From Symsagittifera roscoffensis (lineage: Eukaryota > Xenacoelomorpha > Acoela > Convolutidae): 64,000 bases of DNA. The translations under genes were made by a program, and so were the position numbers. The DNA is taken from positions 58,018,287 through 58,082,286 of the forward strand of contig NC_087067.1 in the NCBI RefSeq assembly GCF_963678635.1, given 5' to 3'. Of this stretch, positions 1 through 12,700 are shown in pieces; within the stretch, counting starts at the first letter, position 1; every line of letters begins with the position of its first letter. Under the pieces are notes generated by a model. The model was given only the letters and a program-made list of their open reading frames with translations. It did not search any database and was not told the origin of the DNA.

Positions 1-2878
1 GCGAATTCGCACTGCAGTGATTTTATTTCAATAAAGTTGTCACAAATTGGTAGTTTCCACTATCTTTTGGTCTTGGCTACTGAATGTTTCTTCAATTTTG
101 ACATCTTTGAAGAACCCAGGGACGCTTTTTCGGGAGGTTAATGCGTTGTGGACGTGCTGACGGTTCCTGGGAGTACAAAGTTTTTAATTTTGGTATTTGT
201 GTTTCTGAAATATGTCTTTTTCTGTGTTCATCTTTTATGCGGTTTTTTGTGGTACAAAATTTTTCATTTTTGAGGACAGTGTGTGGCTAGTTAAGTTATC
301 TTGATCGGTTCATTGTTGTTTCATTCGTCAGATCTAATAGGAAAGCGATAGTTGAAGAAGCGAATTTGCGCTGTGGTGATTTTTTGTTCGAAAAAAATTG
401 TCGTCACAGTACTGGCAGTTTTTCTTTCTTTTTTGTCTTGACTGCCAGACATTATTTGAGTTTTCACAAATTTGAAAGACAGTGGTGCCTTTTTGGGTTT
501 GGTGATGCCTTTATAACTTGTTAAGGGTACCTGGGAAGGCCTAATTTCTGATCTCACTTTTTTTTCCTGGAATCATGTCTTTTTATGTGCTGTCAGTGAT
601 GCGGTTTTTCTCGTTACAGGTTTCTCCATTTTTGATCACAGTGACTGGCTGGCATAGTTTTTTTGATGCGCTCATTTTTGTTCGTTTATTCAATTTTACT
701 CGTGTTGCGATTGTTGCACTAGCGAATTCGCGCTGGAGTGATTTTATCTCAATAAAGTTGTCACAAATTGGTAGTTTCCACTATCTTTTGGTCTTGGCTA
801 CTGAATGTTTTTCAGTTTTGACATCTTTGAAATACCCAGGGACGCTTTTTCGGGATGTTAATGCTTTGTGGACGTGCTGACGGTTCCTGGGAGTACTAAG
901 TTTTCAGTTTTGGTATTTGTGTTTCTGAAATATGTCTTTTTCTGTGTTCATCTTTTATGCTGTTTTTTGTGGTACAAGTTTTTTCATTTTTGAGTACAGT
1001 GTGTGGCTAGTTAAGTCATCTTGATGTGTTGATTGTTGTTTCATTCGTCAAATCCACTAGGTAGGCGATAGTTACAGAAGATAATTTGCGCTGTGGTGAT
1101 TTTTTGTTCGAAAAAATGTCGTCACATTACTGGCAGTTTTTCTTTCTTTTTGGTCTTGACTACCAGACATTATTTGAGTTTTCACAAATTTTAAAGACAG
1201 TGGTGCCTTTTTGGGTTTGGTGATGCCTTTATAACTTGTTAAGGGTACCTGGGAAGGCTTAATTATTGATTTCACTTTTTTCCTGGAATCATGTCTTTTT
1301 ATGTGCTGTCAGTGATGCGGTTTTTTTTTCGTTACAGGTTTTTCCATTTTTGATCACAGTGACTGGCTGACATAGTTTTTTTGATGTGCTCATTTTTGTT
1401 CATTTATTCAATTCTACTAGTGTTGCGATTGTTGCACTAGCGAATTCGCACTGCAGTGATTTTATTTCAATAAAGTTGTCACAAATTGGTAGTTTCCACT
1501 ATCTTTTGGTCTTGGCTACTGAATGTTTCTTCAATTTTGACATCTTTGAAGAACCCAGGGACGCTTTTTCGGGGGGTTAATGCGTTGTGGACGTGCTGAC
1601 GGTTCCTGGGAGTACTAAGTTTTTAATTTTGGTATTTGTGTTTCTGAAATATGTCTTTTTCTGTGTTCATCTTTTATGCGGTTTTTTGTGGTACAAAACT
1701 TTTCATTTTTGAGGACAGTGTGTGGCTAGTTAAGTTATCTTGATCGGTTCATTGTTGTTTCATTCGTCAGATCTAATAGGAAAGCGATAGTTGAAGAAGC
1801 AAATTTGCGCTGTGGTGATTTTTTGTTCGAAAAAAATTGTCGTCACAGTACTGGCAGTTTTTCTTTCTTTTTTGTCTTGACTGCCAGACATTATTTGAGT
1901 TTTCACAAATTTGAAAGACAGTGGTGCCTTTTTGGGTTTGGTGATGCCTTTATAACTTGTTAAGGGTACCTGGGAAGGCCTAATTATTGATCTCGTTTTT
2001 TTTCCTGGAATCATGTCTTTTTATGTGCTGTCAGTGATGCGGTTTGTCTCGTTACAGGTTTTTCCATTTTTGATCACAGTGACTGGCTGGCATTGTTTTT
2101 TTGATGCGCTCATTTTTGTTCGTTTATTCAATTTTACTCGTGTTGCGATTGTTGCACTAGCGAATTCGCGCTGGAGTGATTTTATCTCAATAAAGTTGTC
2201 ACAAATTGGTAGTTTCCACTATCTTTTGGTCTTGGCTACTGAATGTTTTTCAGTTTTGACATCTTTGAAATACCCAGGGACGCTTTTTCGGGATGTTAAT
2301 GCTTTGTGGACGTGCTGACGGTTCCTGGGAGTACTAAGTTTTTAATTTTGGTATTTGTGTTTCTGAAATATGTCTTTTTCTGTGTTCATCTTTTATGCGG
2401 TTTTTTGTGGTACAAGTTTTTTCATTTTTGAGTACAGTGTGTGGCTAGTTAAATTATCTTGATGTGTTCATTGTTGTTTCATTCGTCAGATCTACTAGGA
2501 AAGCGATAGTTGCAGAAGCGAATTTGCGCTGTGGTGATTTTTTGTTCGAAAAAAAATGTCGTCACAGTACTGGCAGTTTTTCTTTCTTTTTGGTCTTGAC
2601 TACCAGACATTATTTGAGTTTTCACAAATTTGAAAGACAGTGGTGCCTTTTTGGGTTTGGTAATACCTTTATATTTTGTCAAGGGTACCTGGGAAGGCTT
2701 TATTATTGATTTCACTTTTTTTCCTGGAATCATGTCTTTTTATGTGTCTATCAGTGATGCGAATTTTCTCGTTACAAGTTCTTCCATTTTTGATCACAGT
2801 GACTGGTTTACATAGTTTTTTTGATGTGCCCATTTTTGTTCAATTATTCAGTTCTACTAGTGTTGCGATTGTTGCACT
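1..2878 (+). repeat. Two copies of a ~1439-bp higher-order repeat in satellite A (left)
   Basis: Base 1 matches base 1440 and the stretch at 575-880 matches 2013-2318 almost base for base, so two 720-bp units behave as a ~1439-bp higher-order unit. The match is mosaic. The a2 part near 1020-1080 (TCCACTAGGTAGG, then TACAGAAGATAATTTG) does not match 2460-2520. It does match 3172-3240, three units further on. That pattern fits unequal exchange or gene conversion between units of different phase. Confidence 0.75.
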
Positions 2879-3412
2879 GGCGAATTCGTGTTTTTGTCTC
2901 AATAAAGTTGTCACAAATTGGTAGTTTCCACTATCTTTTGGTCTTGGCTACTGATTGTTTCTTCAGTTTTGACATCTTTGAAATTTCCAGCGACGCTTTT
3001 TCGGGGTGTTAATGCGTTGTGGACATGCTGAAAGTTCCTGGGAGTACTAAGTTTTTGATTTGGGGTTTAAGGTTTCTGAAATATGTCTTTTTTGTGTTTA
3101 TCTTTTATGCGATTTTTGTGGTACAAGTTTTTTTCATTTTTGAGGACAGTGTGTGGCTAGTTAAGTCATCTTGATGTGTTGATTGGTGTTTCATTCGTCA
3201 AATCCACTAGGTAGGCGATAGTTACAGAAGATAATTTGCGCTGTGGTGATTTTTTGTTCGAAAAAATGTCGTCACATTACTGGCAGTTTTTCTTTCTTTT
3301 TGGTCTTGACTACCAGACATTATGGGAGTTTTCACAAATTTGAAAGCCAGTGCTGCCTTTTTGGGTTCTGTAATGCCTTTATAACTTATAAAGAGTACCT
3401 GGGAAGGGTTAA
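1..3412 (+). repeat. Satellite A array, left block (~720-bp units, diverged subfamily)
   Basis: Head-to-tail copies of a ~720-bp unit. The start of the a1 half (AATCATGTCTTTTTATGTG) recurs at 571, 1287, 2009 and 2728, giving periods of 716, 722 and 719. The window opens inside an a1 half and the block ends abruptly inside an a2 half, where satellite B begins. Subfamily variants absent from nearly all of the right-hand A array include TTTTTCTGTGTTCATCTTTT in place of TTTTTTTGTGTTCATCTTTG, and ATGCGGTTTTTT where most right-hand units have ATGCGATTTTTT. Short open frames on both strands recur once per unit. They are a by-product of repetition, not genes. Orientation is the same as in the 34.5-64 kb block. 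Confidence 0.96.
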
Positions 3413-3416
3413 TTTT
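3407..3416. other. Junction of satellite A with satellite B
   Basis: The sequence runs through the A motif GTACCTGGGAAGG, then GTTAATTTT, then directly into the B motif AAACAAAGAAAACTG. A units normally continue GGCTTAATTATTGATTTC, or TTAATTTTTGATTTC in a few. B units normally read GGTTGAATTTTTTAAAC. The shared AATTTT (with a flanking GTT-like context) is a microhomology of about 6 bp, so the breakpoint cannot be placed more exactly. No unrelated spacer separates the two arrays. Confidence 0.85.
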
Positions 3417-3460
3417 AAACAAAGAAAACTGTTTTTTGCTGTTTTTTGATGATTTTTTTT

Positions 3461-3495
3461 GTACCCATGTGTCAGATTTTCTGGCATATGGGTAC
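3461..3495 (+). repeat. Inverted repeat 1 of satellite B (representative copy)
   Basis: The left arm GTACCCATGTGTCAGA faces the right arm TCTGGCATATGGGTAC across a TTT spacer. All 16 positions pair if two G.T (G.U) wobbles are allowed. Copies occur in all 61 units at the anchor positions listed for the array. Some copies are damaged. The unit at 5222 has lost most of the right arm, 4515 and 9762 read GGACAC in the right arm, 18137 has CCAATTGTC and 21639 has ACCAAGGTGTC. None of these carries a matching change in the other arm. Confidence 0.92.
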
Positions 3496-3497
3496 AG

Positions 3498-3533
3498 GTC
3501 AGAGGGCTGTGCCTCTTGAGCCAGCCCTCTGAC
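3498..3533 (+). repeat. Inverted repeat 2 of satellite B (representative copy)
   Basis: GTCAGAGGGCTG and CAGCCCTCTGAC are perfect 12-bp complements around a 12-base loop. The repeat lies two bases after inverted repeat 1 and is followed by ACCC and a T-rich run (CCCTTTATTTTTTTT). The right-arm sequence TCTGACAC is also the complement of GTGTCAGA in the left arm of inverted repeat 1, so the ~75-bp block can fold in two mutually exclusive ways. Units near 6616, 7313, 7661, 8359, 12227 and 12923 read GGGCAG, and a few read GGGATG, breaking one pair without compensation. Confidence 0.92.
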
Positions 3534-3650
3534 ACCCTTTATTTTTTTTTTACCTTCAGTTTAAGTGCTCAATGTATGCGTCATTTTGCGCCTATTTCCA
3601 GTAATCTGGGGTCTGAACCTACAAAGTTAACACTTGTAATTTTTTGAAAC

Positions 3651-3676
3651 TTTTTTTTCAAAAAAAAAAAAAAAAA
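3651..3676 (+). repeat. T8-C-A(n) foldback of satellite B (representative copy)
   Basis: Eight T, one C and a run of about 9-18 A form a simple foldback in nearly every unit. The A-run length varies from unit to unit, as expected of slippage. In three units (near 5064, 10311 and 10666) it is replaced by ACAAAAAAAATAAATAAAAA, a diagnostic variant that shows these units are copies of one another. Confidence 0.85.
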
Positions 3677-4514
3677 TCTATTTAAGTCTTAAATGATAGA
3701 TCAAAATATCCTCCACGACACTGTTTATTAATACAATCAGCTCTTGTCTATGTCCTGGTTGAGTTTTTTAAACAAAGAAAACTGTTTTTTGCTGTTTTCT
3801 GATGATTTTTTTGTACCCATGTGTCAGATTTTCTGGCATATGGGTACAGGTCAGAGGGATGTGCCTCTTGAGCCAGCCCTCTGACACCCTTTATTTTTTT
3901 TGACCTTCAGTTCAAGTGCTCAATGTGTGCGTCATTTTGCGCCTATTTCCAGTAATCTGGGGTCTGAACCTACAAAGTTAACACTTGTATTTTTTTGAAA
4001 CTTTTTTTTCAAAAAAAAAAAAAGATTCTCTTTAAGTCTTAAATGATAGTTGAAAATATCCTCAAAAACACTGTTTAATAATAAGATCAGCTCTTTTCTT
4101 CTTCCTGGTTGAATTTTTTAAATAAACAAACCGTTTTTTGCTGTTTTTTGATGATTTTTTTTGTACCCATGTGTCAGATTTTCTGGCATATGGGTACAGG
4201 TCAGAGGGCTGTGCCTCTTGAGCCAGCCCTCTGACACCCTTTATTTTTTTTGACCTTAGGTTTAAGTGCTCAATGTGTGCGTCATTTTGTGCCTATTTCC
4301 AGTAATCTGGGGTCTGAACCTACAAAGTTAACACTTGTAATTTTTTGAAACTTTTTTTTCAAAAAAAAAAAAAAAATTCTCTCTAAGTCTTAAATGATAG
4401 ATCAAAATATCCTCCACGACACTGTTTATTAATACGATCAGCTCTTGTCTATGTCCTGGTTGAATTTTTTAAATAAACAAACCGTTTTTTGCTGTTTTTT
4501 GATGATGTTTTTTT

Positions 4515-7500
4515 GTACCCATGTGTCAGATTTTCTGGCATATGGACACAGGTCAGAGGGCTGTGCCTCTTGAGCCAGCCCTCTGACACTCTTTATTTTT
4601 TTTGACCTTCAGTTCAAGTGCTCAATGTGTGCGTCTTTTTGCGCCTATTTCCAGTAATCTGGGGTCTGAACCTACAAAGTTAAGACTTGTAATTTTTTTA
4701 AACTTTTTTTTCAAAAAAAAAAAATTCTCTTTAAGTCTTAAATGATAAATCAAAATATCCTCCAAGACACTGTTTTTTAATAAGATCAGCTCTTTTCTAC
4801 GTCCTGGTTGATTTTTTCAAACAAAGAAAACTGTTTTTTTGCTGTTTTTTGATGATTTTTTTTGTACCCATGTGTCAGATTTTCTGGCATATAGGTACAG
4901 GTCAGAGGGCTGTGCCTCTTGAGCCAGCCCTCTGACACCCTTTATTTTTTTTTTTGATCTTCAGTTTAAGTGCTCAATGTGTGCGTCATTTTGCGCCTAT
5001 TTCCAGTAATCTGGGGTCTGAACCTACAAAGTTAACACTTGTAGTTTTTTGAAACTTTTTTTTCACAAAAAAAATAAATAAAAACTATCTTTAAGTCTTA
5101 AATGATAGATCAAAATATCCTCCACGACACTGTTTATTAATAAGATCAGCTCTTTTCTACGTCATGGTTGAATTTTTTAAACAAAAAACTGCTTTTTGCT
5201 GTTTTTTGATGATGTTTTTTTGTACCCATGTGTCAGATTTTCTGGGCTACAGGTCAGAGGGCTGTGCCTCTTGAGCCAGCCCTCTGACACCCTTTATATT
5301 TTTTGACCTTCAGTTTAGGTGCTCAATGTGTGCGTCATTTTGCGCCTATTTCCAGTAATCTGGGGTCTGAACCTACAAAGTTAACACTTGTAATTTTTTG
5401 AAACTTTTTTTTCAAAAAAAAAAAAATCTCTTCAAGTTCTAAATGATAGATCAAAATATCCTCCAAGACACTGTTTATTAAAAAGATCAGCTCTTTTCTA
5501 CGTCCTGGTTGAATTTTTTAATCAAACAAAACTGTTTTTTGCTGTTTTTTGATGATTTTTTTTGTACCCATGTGTCAGATTTTCTGGCATATGGGTACAG
5601 GTCAGAGGGCTGTGCCTCTTGAGCCAGCCCTCTGACACCCTTTATTTCTTTTTGACCTTCAGTTTAACTGCTTAATGTGTGCGTCATTTTGCGCCTATTT
5701 CCAGTAATCTGGGTTCTGGACCTACAAAGTTAACACTTGTAATTTTTTGAAACTTCTTTTTTCAAAAAAAAAAAAATCTCTTTAAGTCTTAAATGATAGA
5801 TCAAAATATCCTCCAAGACACTGTTTATTAATAAGTTCAGCTCTTTTCTATGTCCTGGTTGAATTTTTTAAACAAATAAAACTGTTTTTTGCTGTTTTTT
5901 GATGATTTTTTTTTGTACCCATGTGTCAGATTTTCTGGCATATGGGTAGAGGTCAGAGGGCTGTGCCTCTTGAGCCAGCCCTCTGACACCCTTTATTTTT
6001 TTTTTGTTCTTCAGTTTAAGTGCTTAATGTGTGCGTCATTTTGCGCCTATTTTCAGTAACCTGGGGTCTAAACCTACAATGTTAACACTTGTAATTTTTT
6101 GAAACTTTTTTTTCAAAAAAAAAACAAAAATCTCTTTAAGTCTTAAATGATAGATCAAAATATCCTCCAAGACACTGTTTATTAAGAAGATCAGCTCTTT
6201 TCTACGTCCTGGTTGAATTTTTAAACAAAGAAAACTGTTTTTTGCTGTTTTTTGATGATTTTTTTTGTACCCATGTGTCAGATTTTCTGGCATATGGGTA
6301 CAGGTCAGAGGGCTGTGCCTCTTGAGCCAGCCCTCTGACACGCTTTATTTTTTTTGAACTTCAGTTTAAGTGCTCAATGTGTGCGTCATTTTGCGCCTAT
6401 TTTCAGTAACCTGGGGTCTGAACCTACAAAGTTAACACTTGTAATTTTTTGAAACTTTTTTTTCAAAAAAAAAAAAATTCTCTTTAAGTCTTAAATGATA
6501 GATCAAAATATCCTCTAAGACACTGTTTATTAAAACGATCAGCTCTTTTCTACGTCCTGGTTGAATGTTTTAAACAAAGAAAACTGTTTTTTGCTGTTTT
6601 TTGATGATTTTTTTTGTACCCATGTGTCAGATTTTCTGGCATATGGGTACAGGTCAGAGGGCAGTGCCTCTTGAGCCAGCCCTCTGACACCCTCTATTTT
6701 TTTTGATCTTCAGTTTAAGTGCTTAATGTGTGCGTCATTTTGTGCCTATTTTCAGTAACCTGGGGTCTGAACCTACAAAATTAACACTTGTAATTTTTTG
6801 AAACTTTTTTTTCAAAAAAAAAAAAAATCTCTTTAAGTCTTAAATGATAGATCAAAATATCCTCCAAGACACCGTTTATTAAGAAGATCAGCTCTTTTCT
6901 ACGTCCTGGTTGAATTTTTAAATAAAGAAAACTGTTTTTTGCTGTTTTTTGATGATTTTTTTTTGTACCCATGTGTCAGATTTTCTGGCATATGGGTACA
7001 GGTCAGAGGGCTGTGCCTCTTGAGCCAGCCCTCTGACACGCTTTATTTTTTTGAACTTCAGTTTAAGTGCTCAATGTGTGCGTCATTTTGCGCCTATTTT
7101 CAGTAACCTGGGGTCTGAACCTACAAAGTTAACACTTGTAATTTTTTGAAACTTCTTTTTCAAAAAAAAAAAATTCTCTTTAAGTCTTAAATGATAGATC
7201 AAAATATCCTCTAAGACACTGTTTATTAAAACAATCAGCTCTTTTCTACGTCCTGGTTGAATTTTTTAAACAAAGAAAACTGTTTTTTTGCTGTTTTTTG
7301 ATGATTTTTTTTGTACCCATGTGTCAGATTTTCTGGCATATGGGTACATGTCAGAGGGCAGTGCCTCTTGAGCCAGCCCTCTGACACCCTCTATTTTTTT
7401 TTTGATCTTCAGTTTAAGTGCTTAATGTGTGCGTCATTTTGCGCCTATTTTCAGTAACCTGGGGTCTGAACCTACAAAGTTAACACTTGTAATTTTTTGA

Positions 7501-7660
7501 AACTTTTTTTTCAAAAAAAAAATTCTCTTTAAGTCTTAAATGATAGATCAAAATATCCTCTAAGACACTGTTTATTAAAACGATCAGCTCTTTTCTACGT
7601 CCTGGTTGAATGTTTTAAACAAAGAAAACTGTTTTTTGCTGTTTTTTGATGATTTTTTTT
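4515..7660 (+). repeat. Nine-monomer block of satellite B, copy 1
   Basis: This block matches 9762-13267 unit by unit: 4515 to 9762, 4864 to 10113, 5222 to 10468/10823, 5564 to 11175, 5915 to 11526, 6267 to 11878, 6616 to 12227, 6965 to 12575 and 7313 to 12923. Diagnostic variants include ATATGGACACAGG (4515, 9762), ATATAGGTACAGG (4864, 10113), TTCAAGTTCTAAATG (near 5430 and 11043) and GACACGCTTTATT (6965, 12575). Copy 1 has one monomer fewer than copy 2. Confidence 0.85.
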
Positions 7661-8704
7661 GTACCCATGTGTCAGATTTTCTGGCATATGGGTACAGGTT
7701 AGAGGGCAGTGCCTCTTGAGCCAGCCCTCTGACACCCTCTATTTTTTTTGATCTTCAGTTTAAGTGCTTAATGTGTGCGTCATTTTGTGCCTATTTTCAG
7801 TAACCTGGGGTCTGAACCTACAAAGTTAACACTTGTAATTTTTTGAAACTTTTTTTTCAAAAAAAAAAAAAATCTCTTTAAGTCTTAAATGATAGATCAA
7901 AATATCCTCCAAGACACCGTTTATTAAGAAGATCAGCTCTTTTCTACGTCCTGGTTGAATTTTTAAATAAAGAAAACTGTTTTTTGCTGTTTTTTGATGA
8001 TTTTTTTTTGTACCCATGTGTCAGATTTTCTGGCATATGGGTACAGGTCAGAGGGCTGTGCCTCTTGAGCCAGCCCTCTGACACGCTTTATTTTTTTTGA
8101 ACTTCAGTTTAAGTGCTCAATGTGTGCGTCATTTTGCGCCTATTTTCAGTAACCTGGGGTCTGAACCTACAAAGTTAACACTTGTAATTTTTTGAAACTT
8201 CTTTTTCAAAAAAAAAAAATTCTCTTTAAGTCTTAAATGATAGATCAAATTATCCTCTAAGACACTGTTTATTAAAACGATCAGCTCTTTTCTACGTCCT
8301 GGTTGAATTTTTTAAACAAAGAAAACTGTTTTTTTGCTGTTTTTTGATGATTTTTTTTGTACCCATGTGTCAGATTTTCTGGCATATGGGTACATGTCAG
8401 AGGGCAGTGCCTCTTGAGCCAGCCCTCTGACACCCTCTATTTTTTTTGATCTTCAGTTTAAGTGCTTAATGTGTGCGTCATTTTGCGCCTATTTTCAGTA
8501 ACCTGGGGTCTGAACCTACAAAGTTAACACTTGTAATTTTTTGAAACTTTTTTTTCAAAAAAAAAATCTCTTTAAGTCTTAAATGATAGATCAAAATATC
8601 CTCTAAGACACTGTTTATTAAAACGATCAGCTCTTTTCTACGTCCTGGTTGAGTTTTTTAAACAAAGAAAACTGTTTTTTTGCTGTTTTTTGATGATTTT
8701 TTTT
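6616..8704 (+). repeat. Tandem pair of a three-monomer (1045-bp) block in satellite B
   Basis: Units 6616/6965/7313 repeat as 7661/8010/8359. The variants GGGCAGTGCC (first), GACACGCTTTA (second) and GGTACATGTCAG (third) recur in the same order. A third copy of the set lies at 12227/12575/12923. This three-monomer periodicity is the main higher-order period seen in B. Confidence 0.88.
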
Positions 8705-9761
8705 GTACCCATGTGTCAGATTTTCTGGCATATGGGTACAGGTCAGAGGGATGTGCCTCTTGAGCCAGCCCTCTGACACCCTTTATTTTTTTTGACCTTA
8801 GGTTTAAGTGCTCAATGTGTGCGTCATTTTGTGCCTATTTCCAGTAATCTGGGGTCTGAACCTACAAAGTTAACACTTGTAATTTTTTGAAACTTTTTTT
8901 AAAAAAAAAAAAAAAAAATTCTCTTTAAGTCTTAAATGATAGATCAAAATATCCTCCACGACACTGTTTATTAATACGATCAGCTCTTGTCTATGTCCTG
9001 GTTGAAATTTTTAAACAAAGAAAACTGTTTTTTGCTGTTTTCTGATGATTTTTTTTTGTACCCATGTGTCAGATTTTCTGGCATATGGGTACAGGTCAGA
9101 GGGCTGTGCCTCTTGAGCCAGCCCTCTGACACCCTTTATTTTTTTTGACCTTAGGTTTAAGTGCTCAATGTGTGCGTCATTTTGTGCCTATTTCCAGTAA
9201 TCTGGGGTCTGAACCTACAAAGTTAACACTTGTAATTTTTTGAAACTTTTTTTTCAAAAAAAAAAAAAAAATTCTCTTTAAGTCTTAAATGATAGATCAA
9301 AATATCCTCCACGACACTGTTTATTAATACAATCAGCTCTTGTCTATGTCCTGGTTGAAATTTTTAAACAAAGAAAACTGTTTTTTGCTGTTTTCTGATA
9401 ATTTTTTTTTGTACCCATGTGTCAGATTTTCTGGCATATGGGTACAGGTCAGAGGGCTGTGCCTCTTGAGCCAGCTCTCTGACACCCTTTTTTTTTTGAC
9501 TTTCAGTTTAAGTGCTCAATATGTGCGTCATTTTGCGCCTATTTCCAGTAATCTGGGGTCTGAACCTACAAAGTTAACACTTGTAATTTTTTGAAACTTT
9601 TTTTTCAAAAAAAAAAAATAAAATCATCTTTAAGTCTTAAATGGTAGATCAAAAAATCCTCCACGACACTTTTTATTATTAAGATCAGCTCTTTTCTACG
9701 TCCTGGTTGAGTTTTTTAAACAAAAAACTGTTTTTTGCTGTTTTTTGATGATGTTTTTTTT

Positions 9762-12700
9762 GTACCCATGTGTCAGATTTTCTGGCATATGGACACAGGT
9801 CAGAGGGCTGTGCCTCTTGAGCCAGCCCTCTGACACTCTTTATTTTTTTTGACCTTCAGTTCAAGTGCTCAATGTGTGCGTCTTTTTGCGCCTATTTCCA
9901 GTAATCTGGGGTCTGAACCTACAAAGTTAAGACTTGTAATTTTTTTAAACTTTTTTTTCAAAAAAAAAAAAAATTCTCTTTAAGTCTTAAATGATAAATC
10001 AAAATATCCTCCAAGACACTGTTTTTTAATAAGATCAGCTCTTTTCTACGTCCTGGTTGATTTTTTCAAACAAAGAAAACTGTTTTTTTGCTGTTTTTTG
10101 ATGATTTTTTTTGTACCCATGTGTCAGATTTTCTGGCATATAGGTACAGGTCAGAGGGCTGTGCCTCTTGAGCCAGCCCTCTGACACCCTTTATTTTTTT
10201 TCACCTTCAGTTTAAGTGCTCAATGTGTGCGTCATTTTGCGCCTATTTCCAATAATCTGGGGTCTGAACCTACAAAGTTAACACTTGTAGTTTTTTGAAA
10301 CTTTTTTTTCACAAAAAAAATAAATAAAAATTATCTTTAAGTCTTAAATGATAGATCAAAATATCCTCCACGACACTGTTTATTAATAAGATCAGCTCTT
10401 TTCTACGTCCTGGTTGAATTTTTTAAACAAAAAACTGCTTTTTGCTGTTTTTTGATGATGTTTTTTTGTACCCATGTGTCAGATTTTCTGGCATATGGCT
10501 ACAGGTCAGAGGGCTGTGCCTCTTGAGCCAGCCCTCTGACACCCTTTATATTTTTTGACCTTCAGTTTAAGTGCTCAATGTGTGCGTCATTTTGCGCCTA
10601 TTTCCAGTAATCTGGGGTCTGAACCTACAAAGTTAACACTTGTAGTTTTTTGAAACTTTTTTTTCACAAAAAAAATAAATAAAAATTATCTTTAAGTCTT
10701 AAATGATAGATCAAAATATCCTCCACGACACTGTTTATTAATAAGATCAGCTCTTTTCTACGTCCTGGTTGAATTTTTTAAACAAAAAACTGCTTTTTGC
10801 TGTTTTTTGATGATGTTTTTTTGTACCCATGTGTCAGATTTTCTGGCATATGGCTACAGGTCAGAGGGCTGTGCCTCTTGAGCCAGCCCTCTGACACCCT
10901 TTATATATTTTGACCTTCAGTTTAAGTGCTCAATGTGTGCGTCATTTTGCGCCTATTTCCAGTAATCTGGGGTCTGAACCTACAAAGTTAACACTTGTAA
11001 TTTTTTGAAACTTTTTTTTCAAAAAAAAAAAAAAAAATCTCTTCAAGTTCTAAATGATAGATCAAAATATCCTCCAAGACACTGTTTATTAATAAGATCA
11101 GCTCTTTTCTACGTCCTGGTTGATTTTTTTAAACAAACAAAACTGTTTTTTGCTGTTTTTTGATGATTTTTTTTGTACCCATGTGTCAGATTTTCTGGCA
11201 TATGGGTACAGGTCAGAGGGCTGTGCCTCTTGAGCCAGCCCTCTGACACCCTTTATTTCTTTTTGACCTTCAGTTTAACTGCTTAATGTGTGCGTCATTT
11301 TGCGCCTATTTCCAGTAATCTGGGTTCTGGACCTACAAAGTTAACACTTGTAATTTTTTGAAACTTCTTTTTTCAAAAAAAAAAAATTCTCTTTAAGTCT
11401 TAAATGATAGATCAAAATATCCTCCAAGACACTGTTTATTAATAAGTTCAGCTCTTTTCTATGTCCTGGTTGAATTTTTTGAACAAATAAAACTGTTTTT
11501 TGCTGTTTTTTGATGATTTTTTTTTGTACCCATGTGTCAGATTTTCTGGCATATGGGTACAGGTCAGAGGGCTGTGCCTCTTGAGCCAGCCCTCTGACAC
11601 CCTTTATTTTTTTTTGTTCTTCAGTTTAAGTGCTTAATGTGTGCGTCATTTTGCGCCTATTTTCAGTAACCTGGGGTCTAAACCTACAATGTTAACACTT
11701 GTAATTTTTTGAAACTTTTTTTTCAAAAAAAAAACAAAAATCTCTTTAAGTCTTAAATGATAGATCAAAATATCCTCCAAGACACTGTTTATTAAGAAGA
11801 TCAGCTCTTTTCTACGTCCTGGTTGAATTTTTAAACAAAGAAAACTGTTTTTTGCTGTTTTTTGATGATTTTTTTTTGTACCCATGTGTCAGATTTTCTG
11901 GCATATGGGTACAGGTCAGAGGGCTGTGCCTCTTGAGCCAGCCCTCTGACACGCTTTATTTTTTTTGAACTTCAGTTTAAGTGCTCAATGTGTGCGTCAT
12001 TTTGCGCCTATTTTCAGTAACCTGGGGTCTGAAACTACAAAGTTAACACTTGTAATTTTTTGAAACTTTTTTTTCAAAAAAAAAAAAATTCTCTTTAAGT
12101 CTTAAATGATAGATCAAAATATCCTCTAAGACACTGTTTATTAAAACGATCAGCTCTTTTCTACGTCCTGGTTGAATTTTTTAAACAAAGAAAACTGTTT
12201 TTTGCTGTTTTTTGATGATTTTGTTTGTACCCATGTGTCAGATTTTCTGGCATATGGGTACAGGTCAGAGGGCAGTGCCTCTTGAGCCAGCCCTCTGACA
12301 CCCTCTATTTTTTTTGATCTTCAGTTTAAGTGCTTAATGTGTGCGTCATTTTGTGCCTATTTTCAGTAACCTGGGGTCTGAACCTACAAAGTTAACACTT
12401 GTAATTTTTTGAAACTTTTTTTTCAAAAAAAAAAAAATCTCTTTAAGTCTTAAATGATAGATCAAAATATCCTCCAAGACACCGTTTATTAAGAAGATCA
12501 GCTCTTTTCTACGTCCTGGTTGAATTTTTAAATAAAGAAAACTGTTTTTTGCTGTTTTTTGATGATTTTTTTTTGTACCCATGTGTCAGATTTTCTGGCA
12601 TATGGGTACAGGTCAGAAGGCTGTGCCTCTTGAGCCAGCCCTCTGACACGCTTTATTTTTTTTGAACTTCAGTTTAAGTGCTCAATGTGTGCGTCATTTT

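Noticed and set aside
3498-3560. Bacterial-type intrinsic terminator (GC-rich hairpin followed by a T-run)
   Set aside because: The shape fits, but it recurs 61 times in satellite DNA with no genes and no bacterial features, so the resemblance is not functional evidence.
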